Shown piece after piece: positions 54,630 through 64,000 of a stretch of DNA of 64,000 nucleotides. The DNA is from Ceratopteris richardii. Lineage: Eukaryota; Streptophyta; Polypodiopsida; Polypodiales; Pteridaceae. The position numbers were made by a program, and so were the translations under genes. The stretch covers positions 129,859,638-129,923,637 of the forward strand of contig CM035423.1 in the NCBI GenBank assembly GCA_020310875.1. Reading direction: 5' to 3'. The notes under the pieces are model-generated. The model was not told the origin of the DNA. It searched no databases and saw nothing but the letters and a program-made list of their open reading frames with translations. The stretch's first letter is position 1. Every line of letters begins with the position of its first letter.

Positions 54630-55653
54630 TGTTGGAGAAACACTCACTAATTGGACATATATTTGAAGGTCAAAGCATTAGAAGAAAACCACATGCCTAT
54701 GTGAAGGGACAAATTCACAACTGTATTATATTTGTAAAGTTAGTTCACTTTAGTTCTAGAAGTTTTTTAAAAAGTCACGAGATAGAGAAAAACTATATAT
54801 GTTAGTTTGTATCAACTGACGCGAAGTGAAGAGAGGAAGACAATGAGAAAGTGAGTTAGTACTCATTTTGTATGACTGAGAATAGTCGGGCTTCTCTGCG
54901 TGAGAAAGCACCTGTGCATTTGTGAGGTTTCATAGTTATGGAAAGAGTTTATTAAAGTTCTGTGTATAAGTCTTCTTCTTCCATCTCCAGTGTTTGCCTT
55001 CTGTGTAATGTTTTGAAGAATTGAAGTTTTTCAAGCAAGTCGATGCCTGGCATCGAATCTTGGTTGATAAGTTCATGTTTTATTCTCTGACAATTATGTA
55101 CTGCTAGAACTTCTTAAAAACATGAGGTTTGTGGAGCAACTCGATGCCTGGCATCGAGTTTCAACATAAAGTCGATGTCTGGCATCGACTTCCCACATAA
55201 AAGTGGTCTTCTTCATGTGTGTATTCAAGGGGGTAATTCTTGCACTGAAAAAGTGGCTAAAAAAGTTGAAAGTCGATGCCAGGCATCGACTTTTGGTTGA
55301 AAGTCGATGCTAGTCATTGAATTTTCATTTTTAGACACTCAGGATTACTAAAACAGGCAAAAATTCCATTTTTTAAAGTCATATAGGGTCATCTTGTGAA
55401 GGTCATAACTTGAGTTCTAGAGATCCGTTTCTTACAAATGATAGCTTGTTGGAAAGCTCTACTCTTTCAACTAAGAGAAATTAGCAAAATACTAAAGGTA
55501 TGTCATTTTTGTGACTAAAAAAATCTGAAGAAGTAAAGTTCTTGGTTTTGGCTATCATTTCTCAAAGTTTGGAGTGGCAATGAGTTAGTGGTGACCATAT
55601 AGGTGTTCTAGTGTCACATTAATTCATTTCTTGTGGTGTTTTACACATCAAAA
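54630..55653 (+). repeat. Element A 3' LTR
   Basis: 1024 bp, TGTTGGAG...CATCAAAA. About 39 bp are missing near 55467 relative to the 5' LTR, and the terminal ACA is changed to AAA. The five palindromic boxes are at about 55037, 55139, 55171, 55270 and 55302, the last one mutated. CATAACTT...GGAAAGCT follow at about 55405-55458. The TSD TTTTC follows at 55654-55658. Confidence 0.92.
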
Positions 55654-55878
55654 TTTTCACCATCTCCACTCTCATCCTCCTTCTATCTCCATCGTAGCCA
55701 GTGGAGAGGCTCAAGGCCAAGAGCCAATTGTAAAAACTTAAATAGAAATTATTCTTTTTTTTATTCCCATGTGCATTCAATTGCTTATTGTGCTTTTATG
55801 TTTCTAACAACATACTTCATATGTTTTGCATAGTTAAATCAATGTTCTTTAAATTTTATGTTGTGAAATTGGCGTCTA
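55654..55878 (+). other. Element H leader, right piece, then unassigned sequence
   Basis: Begins with the TSD TTTTC and a pyrimidine-rich stretch (ACCATCTCCACTCTCATCC) that matches the kind of sequence following ATGGTAAG in the E leader. By about 55740 similarity to known leaders fades. No ORF of interest. Confidence 0.45.
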
Positions 55879-56590
55879 AAGGCCTAGGAATGCCAAAAAA
55901 TAGATTGCCATAAAAACACAGGTATGGGGCTTGCAAAAATTTTACAAGGCCCATACCTGTGTTTCTATGGCAACCCATTTTTTGGCATTCCTAGGCCTTC
56001 TTGAGTGTTAAAGATCACGTTTTCATAGTTATAAGGTGCATATAAACATGCAACAGGGTACACGAACATGTAAACATGCATCAAGCTCTTTGCTCTCTTG
56101 TACACAGGCTTTGAATGAAGTGCAGCTCAAATAAGGCAAACCATATGCTCCAATTATCATGTCTTGTGGTTTGATGGCCTTGAATTGGCGAAAAAAAGTC
56201 TACCACAGAAACGTGGGATTGGTCCCTGCAAAACTTTTGCATAGCCCAATCCCTCATTTTTGTGGCATGCCTCTTCTTGGCATTCGTAGGCCTTCTTGAG
56301 TTCACTAGAGCACATTTGGACTCCTATGGGTGCATATAACGACACATCAAGGTATAAGTACATGTAAATATGAATAAAATTTATTTCTATCTTGTACAAA
56401 GGGTTTGCATGAATTGCACCTTAGATAAGGCAAACTCTATGCTCCACTCATCATGCCTTGTGGTTTGATGGCCAAGAATAACCAAAAAAGGGCCTGCCAC
56501 AAAAACGTGGGATCAGGCCCTGCAAAAATTTTGCAAGGCCTAATCTTGCATTTTTGTGGCATGTCTTGTTTTGGCTATTATTGGCCATTG
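55879..56590. repeat. Three tandem units of about 290 bp, each with a long hairpin
   Basis: Three imperfect inverted repeats at 55879-55999, about 56175-56292 and 56470-56585. Each has arms containing GGCC..., GCCA-AAAAA and TGCCA(C/T)-AAAAAC-GG and a loop around GCAAAAATTTTGCAAG. The sequences between the hairpins are also repeats of each other (GGTGCATATAA-, CATGTAAA-ATG, TCTTGTACA, AAGGCAAAC-ATGCTCCA, TTGTGGTTTGATGGCC). No coding frame is conserved. Confidence 0.88.
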
Positions 56591-57067
56591 CAAGCCTTTT
56601 AAGCACAAAATATACACCCCATGTACATAAAATATTTGCTTAACTTCATAAATAGTGTGAAGGACTAAGATATGCATGTGCAGACATAGAGATGCATTTA
56701 GATACTTAGGAGACATATAGACTTCAAAACATGTAGACTAAGAGAGAAACACTCTGGAGAATAAATTTAATAAGAAGAAGATCATATTAATCATTTAAGA
56801 TATACAAAAAGCTCTCTCAACAAGAGAGTTCACAATTGTTAAGGGTTATTCCCCCTAATCCTTCTAGCTAGTTCCATATCTTTAGGTTGTATTGTCACAC
56901 TCTTTGCATGGATAGCACACATGTGAGAGTCTTCCAACATTGATATTAGATATGTATCTGCAACTTCTTAGAGTGCCTCAATGGCTATCCCTTGAAAATA
57001 CAAAGTCCGATGCAATAGCTTTGGAGCTCTTCCTTCACAACTCTTGCAAATGCCCTTGGTGCAATTG
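56591..57067. other. Non-coding stretch, nothing recognised
   Basis: AT-rich sequence with no supported ORF or repeat beyond weak resemblance of the first bases to the preceding repeat units. Confidence 0.5.
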
Positions 57068-59095
57068 ACCATATATGCATAGTTATTCTAAGTTATGTAA
57101 GAAGTATCATAAGAATACTTTCTGGTTGCCTTCTTGTCCTACTTGACCTCCTTGGTTCACATTCTTCATGTGTGTCTGGATACACCTCTTCATCAAATAT
57201 AGGAGCTTCTTCATTTCTTCTGTTAATCCACTTCTGGATGTACTTGCTTGCATATACTCTTCATCTCCATTCACCTGCACACTTGATTTTCCTTTCTCAA
57301 ATCTTCTTACCTCTTCTTAAAATTCTTCAACTGTATGACTTTGATCTGTATATTAACTTTTATGTTCATCAAATGTAATATCTCTAGAAACAAGAAATTG
57401 TTTGGTTAGAGGATTCCACAACCTATAACCCATCTGCTTTTCATCATAATCAATGAACACATATTTTTCTACCTTTGGTTCAAGTTTATGTCTAAGTTGT
57501 GATGGCACATAAGCATATGCAATTGATCCAAACACTTTACAATGATCTAGTGTTGGTTTCTTATCCCATCAATCTTCATATGAAGTCATTCCATTTGGAG
57601 TTGTACATGGTAATCTATTCACAAGATATGTAGCTATATTTATAGCCTCAGCCCAAAGATAATTTGGACAATTCCTCTCCTTCAGCATGGCTCTAGCAAA
57701 CTCAACCAAAATCTTGTTTCTTCTTTCTGCCACACCATTTTGTTGTGATGTATACCTACAGGTTATTTCTCTCTTAATACATCCATTCCAAAGATAATCC
57801 TTGAGCTCTTGGGAGAAGTATTCCCCCCCTCCATCATACCTCAGTCTCTTAATCTTTTGACCTATGACTCTCTGTGCATATGCATGAAAATGCTTGAAAG
57901 CTCCAAACACTTCTGATCTTTCCTTCAAAACATATAGAGTTATCCATCTTGTAGCATCATCAATGAAAATAACATAATACCTTGAGCCACTGATAGATCC
58001 TTCTTTTGTTGGTCCCCATACATATGTATAAATGAGCTCTAGTACTCCATCATGTTTGAATCCTTTCTTTTGAAATGGTAACCTATGTGCTTTTCCCATC
58101 TAACATGCTTCACATTTATAAATCATATGTTGACTCTGCACATTTGGTAATCCTAGTATTAGAGACTGATTTGCAAGCATAGCTTTAATTCCTTTTTCAT
58201 TGAAATGAACTAATCTCTTATGCTAGAGATCAAGTTTTGTAATCACTCCTTCACCATGTGTGAGCAAAGCTTGACCAATGTTCCCTTTCACTCTTAAAGT
58301 AAATATTCTACCTTCTTTCTTACCACTAACAATCTGATTATATCCATTCTTTGGATCTTCAACAAATACTCCTTCATTTGTAAACCTGACTTGAAAACTT
58401 TTTTCAACTATCTCTATCACACTAATCAAGTTTTTTGGTATTCTGGGAACATACAAAACATTGGTTAGCAAATCTACTCCACTCTTGCATTTCACTTTTC
58501 CAATTGAATGTAAATTATGTTTTGTATTATCACCTGTTTGAACTATATGACTAGAAATGCCTTTTTTCAATTCTAACATCAATTCTATGTTTCTTGACAA
58601 ATGATTAGAACATCTAGAGTCAATGTAAACTACCTTAAGATCTTCTTTATCTGATGTGCTCATTGAATTCATCATCAATGATGTATGACTTTCATTATTT
58701 GTGTCATTTGCATAATTGTAGTAGGGTGTTGTAGGATTGATTTTGTCCCCAACTTCTTCCTCCACCTCTACCACAACCTCCTCTTTGATTTTGTTTACCT
58801 CTCTGATAATAAATTTGATATCTTCCACCTCTGCCTCTGCTATTGTTATTCTGATTTTGGTTTGATCCTTGCTGATTATGCCAACATTCATGAGCCAAAT
58901 GATTACTCAATCCACAGATCCAACAAGCCTTCTTATTGTTATTCTGATTACCTATTCCTCTTGCTCTTCCTCTATTAGTGCTTCTACCTCTTGCTCTTCC
59001 TCTACTAGTGCTTCTACCTCTTGCATAATAAACTTGAGAAATCAAATCCTCTTCATCCTTTGCTTTACCTTTATTTCCTTTCTTCTTGTTCTTCA
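57068..59095 (-). pseudogene. Element J: truncated copia fragment (Gag end to integrase)
   Basis: Minus-strand fragment of the A/B copia family. Pieces: the Gag basic stretch and knuckle CWICGLSNHLAHEC (58704-59096), protease and linker 58223-58891 (YIDSRCSNHLS, where the catalytic DSG has become DSR), integrase 57569-58099 and 57353-57535, then the acidic linker to 57068. It stops abruptly before RT on the left, and at Gag on the right exactly where the K LTR begins. No LTR of its own. It carries many substitutions and stops. Confidence 0.85.
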
Positions 59096-60063
59096 TGTAT
59101 CAAGAATAACTCAAAACCTCTACCAATTTGGAGGATCAATACTCAATTATCAAAATCTTGAACAAACTATGAAGAGAGTAACTACTCAGAAAGTCTACTG
59201 CACATAACTCACTCATTGACTGATCAAATGTGTAAAGTTTTTTATAAAAGTTTGCACAACATGTTTTCTAAATATTGCACACCTTCTCCAAGCTAATTCA
59301 TCTCAAAAAACTAAGCATATCTTGAGAAATGAATCAAATAGTTCACCTATATCTGAAACTGTTTTCCTGTATAATTGATTCAAACACCTCCAACTTCTAA
59401 CACATGGTTCTCCCAAACTAGAACCCGTTTAAGCAAATGCTTTTAGCCATAGATGGCTTACCTTCAAAACTTAGATTTTGACTCCTCATTTGTGCTGAAC
59501 TTTACACCCTGCATTGAGAACTGATCAATTCTTTGACCATCAAGATTGCACCTATTTCAAAAGACACTCAACACTTTACACATACAAATGTTCCTACTCA
59601 TAATTCTCTCAGCCTGTTTACAATTAGGCTCTCAAATCTTAGCCATAGATGGAGTAACTATCGACTTAGACATCTACAAAAGGATTCTTAAAATGATCAA
59701 GCACAGAAGGAGAACTTAGAGAAATATCGGGCGCAACTTTTCTTCTATTCCAGAAAATTTTACATCAGTTGATGAGAGATATCTTCGTCACTTCTAAAGT
59801 GTCTAATGACCTCTTATTCTTCTAATTTCTTGCTCTCTCATATTTGCCCCTACTTTCTACTTGTATATATAGGCATATATGTACAAGCTCATAACCATAC
59901 AAAAGGTATAAGTGAGCTTACTATAAGTTTAATGTACATATGTATACAAGTCTTCACTTTTTGAGTGTGCACTATCTTCAAGCTTCATAGACTAATCTTT
60001 TCTTCAATCTTTGACTTCAATCCTTCATCCAAAACATCAATTGGTGGTTGACTTGCACCAACA
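59096..60063 (-). repeat. Element K 3' LTR (far boundary inferred)
   Basis: On the plus strand it ends ...CACCAACA at 60063, beside the PPT. The other end is inferred at TGTATCAAG (59096), where similarity of J to copia B stops. Length would be 968 bp. It lacks the palindromic boxes of the A/B LTRs. Confidence 0.65.
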
Positions 60064-60064
60064 G

Positions 60065-60073
60065 CTCCCCCAC
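60065..60073 (-). other. Element K polypurine tract
   Basis: GTGGGGGAG on the minus strand, one base from the LTR. Confidence 0.8.
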
Positions 60074-60335
60074 AATCATCAATTGAGGTTTTCTCTACCT
60101 TCTTTATACCTGCCATGTCTTTAAACCTTTGTAGCTTTGGTCCATCCAAGCTTCTGGTTAGCATATATGCAATCTAATCTTTTGTTGAAGTATGTATGAC
60201 TTCAATCTCCTTATCAATCACCTTCTCTCTTATGAAGTGATACTAAATCTCAATGTGTTTAGTCTTGGCATGAAAAACAGGGTTAGCAGCTAGATACAAT
60301 GAACTCATGTTATCTTCATGAATAGTGGGTGTACT
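60074..60335 (-). pseudogene. Element K RNase H C-terminal remnant
   Basis: After the stop of the main frame the end of RNase H is still readable (NMSSLYLAANPVFHAKTKHIE, then a stop, FIREKV, then IEV, and SLDGPKLQRFKDMAG) with several stops. Confidence 0.7.
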
Positions 60336-62927
60336 CTAAATGATGTCAAAACTCTTCATAAGAGTCTTTAGCCATATAACTTCCTTTATAGCTTCAACCA
60401 TACCTTTGTACTCTGCCTCTGTAGATGATAAAGCAACTTTGTGTTGCTTCTTAGAGCACCAAGAGATTAGCTTATCTCCCACATAACACAAATATCCATA
60501 TGTTGATCTCCTATCATCAGGATTACCTACCCAATCTGTATCACTATATATCTTGATGTTTGTATCTGATGTAAAACCATAATACAAACCTTCTTTGAGT
60601 GTACGCTTAATGTACCTCGACACCCTTTGTCCTGCAATCCAATGTTCTTTCCTAGGACAATGCATGAACTGAGACAATACTCCAACTGCATATGACAAAT
60701 CAAGCCTAGTTAATGTAGCATAGATTAGACTACTAATCAGGCTTTGATATAACTTCATATCCTTGAATTCTTCTCCTCCATATCTGCTCAATTTGTGATT
60801 CACCTCCATTGGAGTAGGAGCTACCCTGCAATCATCCATTTTAATCTTGATCAACAAGTTCTTCAAATACCTTCCTTGAGTTACATACACTCCATGTTGA
60901 GTATATGAGATCTCCATGCCCAAGAAATATAAGTCTCTCAAGTCACTAATCTTGAACTCTTTCTCCATTTGCTTCTTTAGGCTCTGTATGCCCTTCTCAT
61001 CTGTACCTCTAAGAATTATTTCATCAACATATATGCACACGTAAATGAACCCATCATCACTTGCTTTGACAAGCAAGCTACTATCTGCTTTAGATACTTG
61101 AAAATCAAGTTCCTTCAAGAACTTTACAAGTCTATAATTCCATGCCCTTGGGGCCTGCTTGAAGCCATACAAAGCACTCTTGAGCTTACATACATAATCT
61201 GAAAACCTTCTATCTTTGAACCCTTGTGGTTGTTCCATGAAAACATCATCTGAAATATAACCATTTAGAAAAGTATTTTTCACATCTAATTGACATAGTC
61301 TCCAACCTTTACATGCAGCAATGGCTATGAGTGTCCTGATGGTTGTCATCTTTGCCACAGGACTATAGGTCTCACCATAATCTATACCATATGTCTGAGC
61401 ATACCCTTTCACAACAAGTCTAGCTTTATACCTAGACACACTTCCATCTGCATACCTCTTGGTTTTGTAGACCCATTTGCATCCAATGATCTTCTGACTA
61501 TTTGGTTTAGGAACCAAATCCCAAGTCTCGTTTTCTATTAATGCATCATACTCTTCCTCCATAGCTTTCTCCCAATTTTCCTTACCTTTTGCCTCTTCAT
61601 ATGTAGAAGGGTCTTCATCTGCTTTCATCATATAAGCATAGTCTTTAGTAGCCAAAAAAGAAGTATCATAGCTATACCTTGTAGGTTGCCATTTGTGTCT
61701 TGATGACCTTCTGAGTTCTCCACTTCTTGAGGTTTTTGGTTCATCACATTCTGGATCAAATCTTGGCACTTCGTCAACTTCAACTTGTACTTCATTGTTC
61801 TCTTCTTCATCAAATATTTGAACCTTTGATTTACCTTTCTTTTCATGCACAATTTCTTCATCACCTGCATGACTATTAATTGTAACTACATACCAAGTAC
61901 CTTGCTCATCAAATATAACATCCTTTGACACAAGGAATTGTTTTGTGGATGGACTCCACAACCTATATCCCATCTGCTTATCATCATATCCAATGAACAC
62001 ATACTTTTTAGTTTTAGGTTCCGATTTATGCCTCAACTGAGATGGCACATATGCATAAGCCAAACATCCAAATACTTTGCAATGATCTAAGATAGGTCTC
62101 TTACCCCACCATGCCTCATATGGTGTCATACCTTGCAAGGCTTTACATGGTAGCCTATTGACCAAGTATGTAGTTGTATTTATAGCCTCAGCCCACAAAT
62201 AATTTGGACAATTTTTCTCCTTCATCATGGATCTTGTAAACTCAACAAGAGTTCTATTCCTCCTTTCTGCTACACCATTTTGTTGAGGAGAGTACCTGCA
62301 AGTAACTTCCCTTTTTATACTTGCATTCCACAAGTAATTATTGAACTCATTTGAGAAATACTCTCCCCCTCCATCTGTCCTTAGTCTCTTCAACTTTTGA
62401 CCTGTAATTCTTTCTGCATACACATGATAATGCTTGAATGTATTAAATACCTCTGTCTTATCTTTGATCACATAGATAGTGATCCACCTGGTAGCATCAT
62501 CAACATAAATCACACAATATCTTGAACCATTGATATTGAAATCCTTTGATGGTCCCCACATATTTGTGTGTACCAACTCAAGCTTCTCTAAATACATGAA
62601 ACCATGCTTAGAATATGATTGTTTATGAGCCTTACCTAATTGACATGCCTCACATTTGTATGTCATATGTTGACCTGCAACATTAGGCAATCCAAGCATT
62701 GAACCATTGTTAACCATATCCTTAATACCTCTTTCATTGAAATGTCCAAGCCTTTTGTGCCAAAGATCTAACTCAGAGATCTTATGTCCTCCATAAGTGA
62801 ACAAGGTATGACCAACATTACCTTGAATCTTCAATGTGAAGAGTTTTCCTTCTTTCTTCCCTAAAACAACTTGTTTATACCCATTGCTAGGGTCTTCCAC
62901 AAACATTCCATCATTAGTGAACCTCAC
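60336..62927 (-). pseudogene. Element K integrase, RT and RNase H
   Basis: 863 open codons. Order: end of the protease linker; integrase HHCC (HKRLGH..CEACQ) and core (DGGGEYFSNEF, SPQQNGVAERRN); RT with KARLVVKGYAQTYGIDY, QLDVKNTFLNGYI; RNase H with YSDTDWVGNPDD and STEAEYKG. The RT catalytic box reads YVDE rather than YVDD (near 61022-61033), which should abolish polymerisation. The frame ends in a stop inside RNase H and is separated from the protease by a frameshift near 62926. Confidence 0.9.
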
Positions 62928-63202
62928 TTCATTATTTGTCCTACACTTATCAAATTCTTTGGAATTGTAGGAACATACAAGACCTTACTCAGAAGAGTAC
63001 TTCCATCCTTAGCTTTCACTAATCCAATTGACTTCACATTGTGCTTTGTATTGTCACCTGTTTGAACTACATGATTAGTTAACTTTTTTTCCAAATCAGT
63101 CATCAAAGCTATGTTGCCACTCAGGTGATTGCTACACCCTGAGTCAATGTAGAAGACTCTTTGGTCCTCACTTTGTCTTTCACAAGTTGCATTCATAATC
63201 AA
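62924..63202 (-). pseudogene. Element K protease
   Basis: Copia aspartic protease: VFYIDSGCSNHLSGN with the catalytic D-S-G intact, then VQTGDNTKHNVKSIG and VLYVPTIPKNLISVGQI. The frame breaks at the 62926 end before integrase, and differs from the Gag frame at the other end. Confidence 0.85.
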
Positions 63203-64000
63203 GGTTGAATCCTCCTTCTGATCTGAAGCATAATTGTAGTAGGTATTGTTGTAGGATTGACTTTGGAATCCTCTACTTTCATTTCTTCCAAAATAACCTC
63301 TACTACCTCTACCTCTAAAATTACCTCTTTGGTTTTTGCCACCTCTTCTTCTTGAATTAAAGTTCTGATTATATCCTCCATTATTCTGATTATTATGCCA
63401 ACAATCATGAGCTAAGTGATTTGTCTTACCACAAATCTAGCAATCTTTGACTCCAGCTTTATTGATTCTACCTCTTCCTCTTCCTTTGCCACCTCCTCTT
63501 CCTCTTAGGAAGTTAGCTTGGCTAGTTGTACCTTCATCTTCATTTGCTTGTGGCTTATCTTTGCTATTCTTCTTCTTATCCTTTGAATACATTGCTTGAC
63601 CTACACTCTTATCACCATCACCTTTGACATCCTGCTCAAAAGTTAGCATGTGTCCTAGCAACTGATTTAAATTAGGCGTGAAATGATCTAGTGACAATTC
63701 ATTAGATAAAATGAATGGCTTCCATTTCTCATCTCCTCTCAAACCTGTGAGAATTTGCCTCAGCAATTTATCCTCCTCACTATCTGCATCAACTGCTCCT
63801 AATGCATCTACTATGTCCTTCATTCTTGTTACATAATCAAAAATGGATTGAGAGGCCTTCTTCTTGAATGTGGTAAACTCTGCCCACAAAGATGCCTTCC
63901 TTGACTTTGTAGTGTTTTGGAAATGCTCCTCCAAAGCATTCCATATATCACTTGTACTTTCAAGGCCTCTAATATGAGGTAGCAAGTAATCATTGAGTCC
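63203..64000 (-). pseudogene. Element K gag, cut by the window edge
   Basis: Gag helical domain (LPHIRGLESTSDIWNALEEHF; ASLWAEFTTFKKKASQSIFDYV) at 63437-63985, a Lys-rich then Arg/Gly-rich stretch, and a zinc knuckle near 63410-63445 whose Trp (C-W-I-C in the A/B family) is a TAG stop at 63437-63439. Gly/Glu/Ile-rich remnants at 63199-63408 read in another frame. The start codon is beyond 64000. Confidence 0.8.

Larger units (their letters stand above)
8512..55653 (+). mobile_element. Element A: Ty1/copia element containing the whole nest
   Basis: A single copia element split by a 40.6-kb insertion. The left part is the 5' LTR, PBS and start of gag (8512-10541). The right part is the rest of gag, PR, IN, RT, RNase H, PPT and 3' LTR (51162-55653). 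The TSD TTTTC is present at 8507-8511 and 55654-55658. Net length is about 6.5 kb, close to copia B (6576 bp), whose protein it closely matches. The Gag frame joins across the insertion at the zinc knuckle. The coding region is decayed. Confidence 0.9.
59096..64000 (-). mobile_element. Element K: Ty1/copia element, 5' end beyond the window
   Basis: Minus-strand copia of a different family from A and B: 3' LTR, PPT, RNase H, RT, IN, PR and part of gag. Its LTR meets the Gag sequence of J, so K probably inserted into J. The gag N-terminus, PBS and 5' LTR lie past 64000. Confidence 0.85.

Noticed and set aside
1..64000. tRNA genes suggested by tRNA-like strings
   Set aside because: The matches are 14-18 base primer-binding sites next to LTRs, not full tRNA genes.

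Overview
The window is plant nuclear DNA made almost entirely of LTR retrotransposons. I see no host gene, tRNA, rRNA or bacterial feature. The signs of a plant are a Ty1/copia and Ty3/gypsy mixture, primer-binding sites complementary to initiator tRNA-Met (copia) and tRNA-Asp (gypsy, as in plant Athila-type elements), and 15-17 kb non-chromoviral gypsy elements. I cannot name the species; a large repeat-rich land-plant genome fits.

The core is a nest of insertions that can be ordered from junctions and target-site duplications (TSDs). An old gypsy element H (LTR from 7706, PBS at 8377) was hit by copia element A (8512-55653, TSD TTTTC). Copia A was split in its Gag zinc-knuckle region by gypsy element F (10542-51161). 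F was split in its reverse transcriptase/RNase H region by gypsy element E (18693-42420, TSD CCTG+T/C). E was then hit by copia B in its leader (20403-26978, TSD GGGAG, two 1067-bp LTRs with two differences seen) and by an element now reduced to a solo LTR inside gag (27814-28515, TSD ATTGC). Without their inserts A is about 6.5 kb, F about 16.9 kb and E about 16.4 kb.

Left of the nest are the 5' part of a third giant gypsy element on the minus strand (L, 1-4340) and a decayed gypsy pol fragment (I, 4341-6235) followed by unrecognised sequence. Right of it are a non-coding block with three tandem hairpin units of about 290 bp (55879-56590), a truncated copia fragment (J, 57068-59095) and a minus-strand copia element running off the window (K, 59096-64000).

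The giant elements E and F share an unusual plan: LTR, tRNA-Asp PBS, long leader with a palindromic CG-rich array, Gag with short zinc knuckles, first retropepsin, RT, RNase H, two integrase HHCC zinc domains in tandem, integrase core, a second retropepsin-like domain, a tail of W-[VIM]-P-K repeats, a long accessory frame of about 1,400 codons (ORF-AB), PPT and LTR. E keeps an open 1601-codon Gag-PR1 frame (once the solo LTR is discounted) and a nearly open ORF-AB, but its pol is badly broken. A spacing-conserved motif, CATAACTT then GAAAGCT exactly 47 bp downstream, occurs in both the copia LTRs and the gypsy leaders, each time downstream of a palindrome array. This module, the doubled HHCC and the doubled protease are the most novel-looking signals here.
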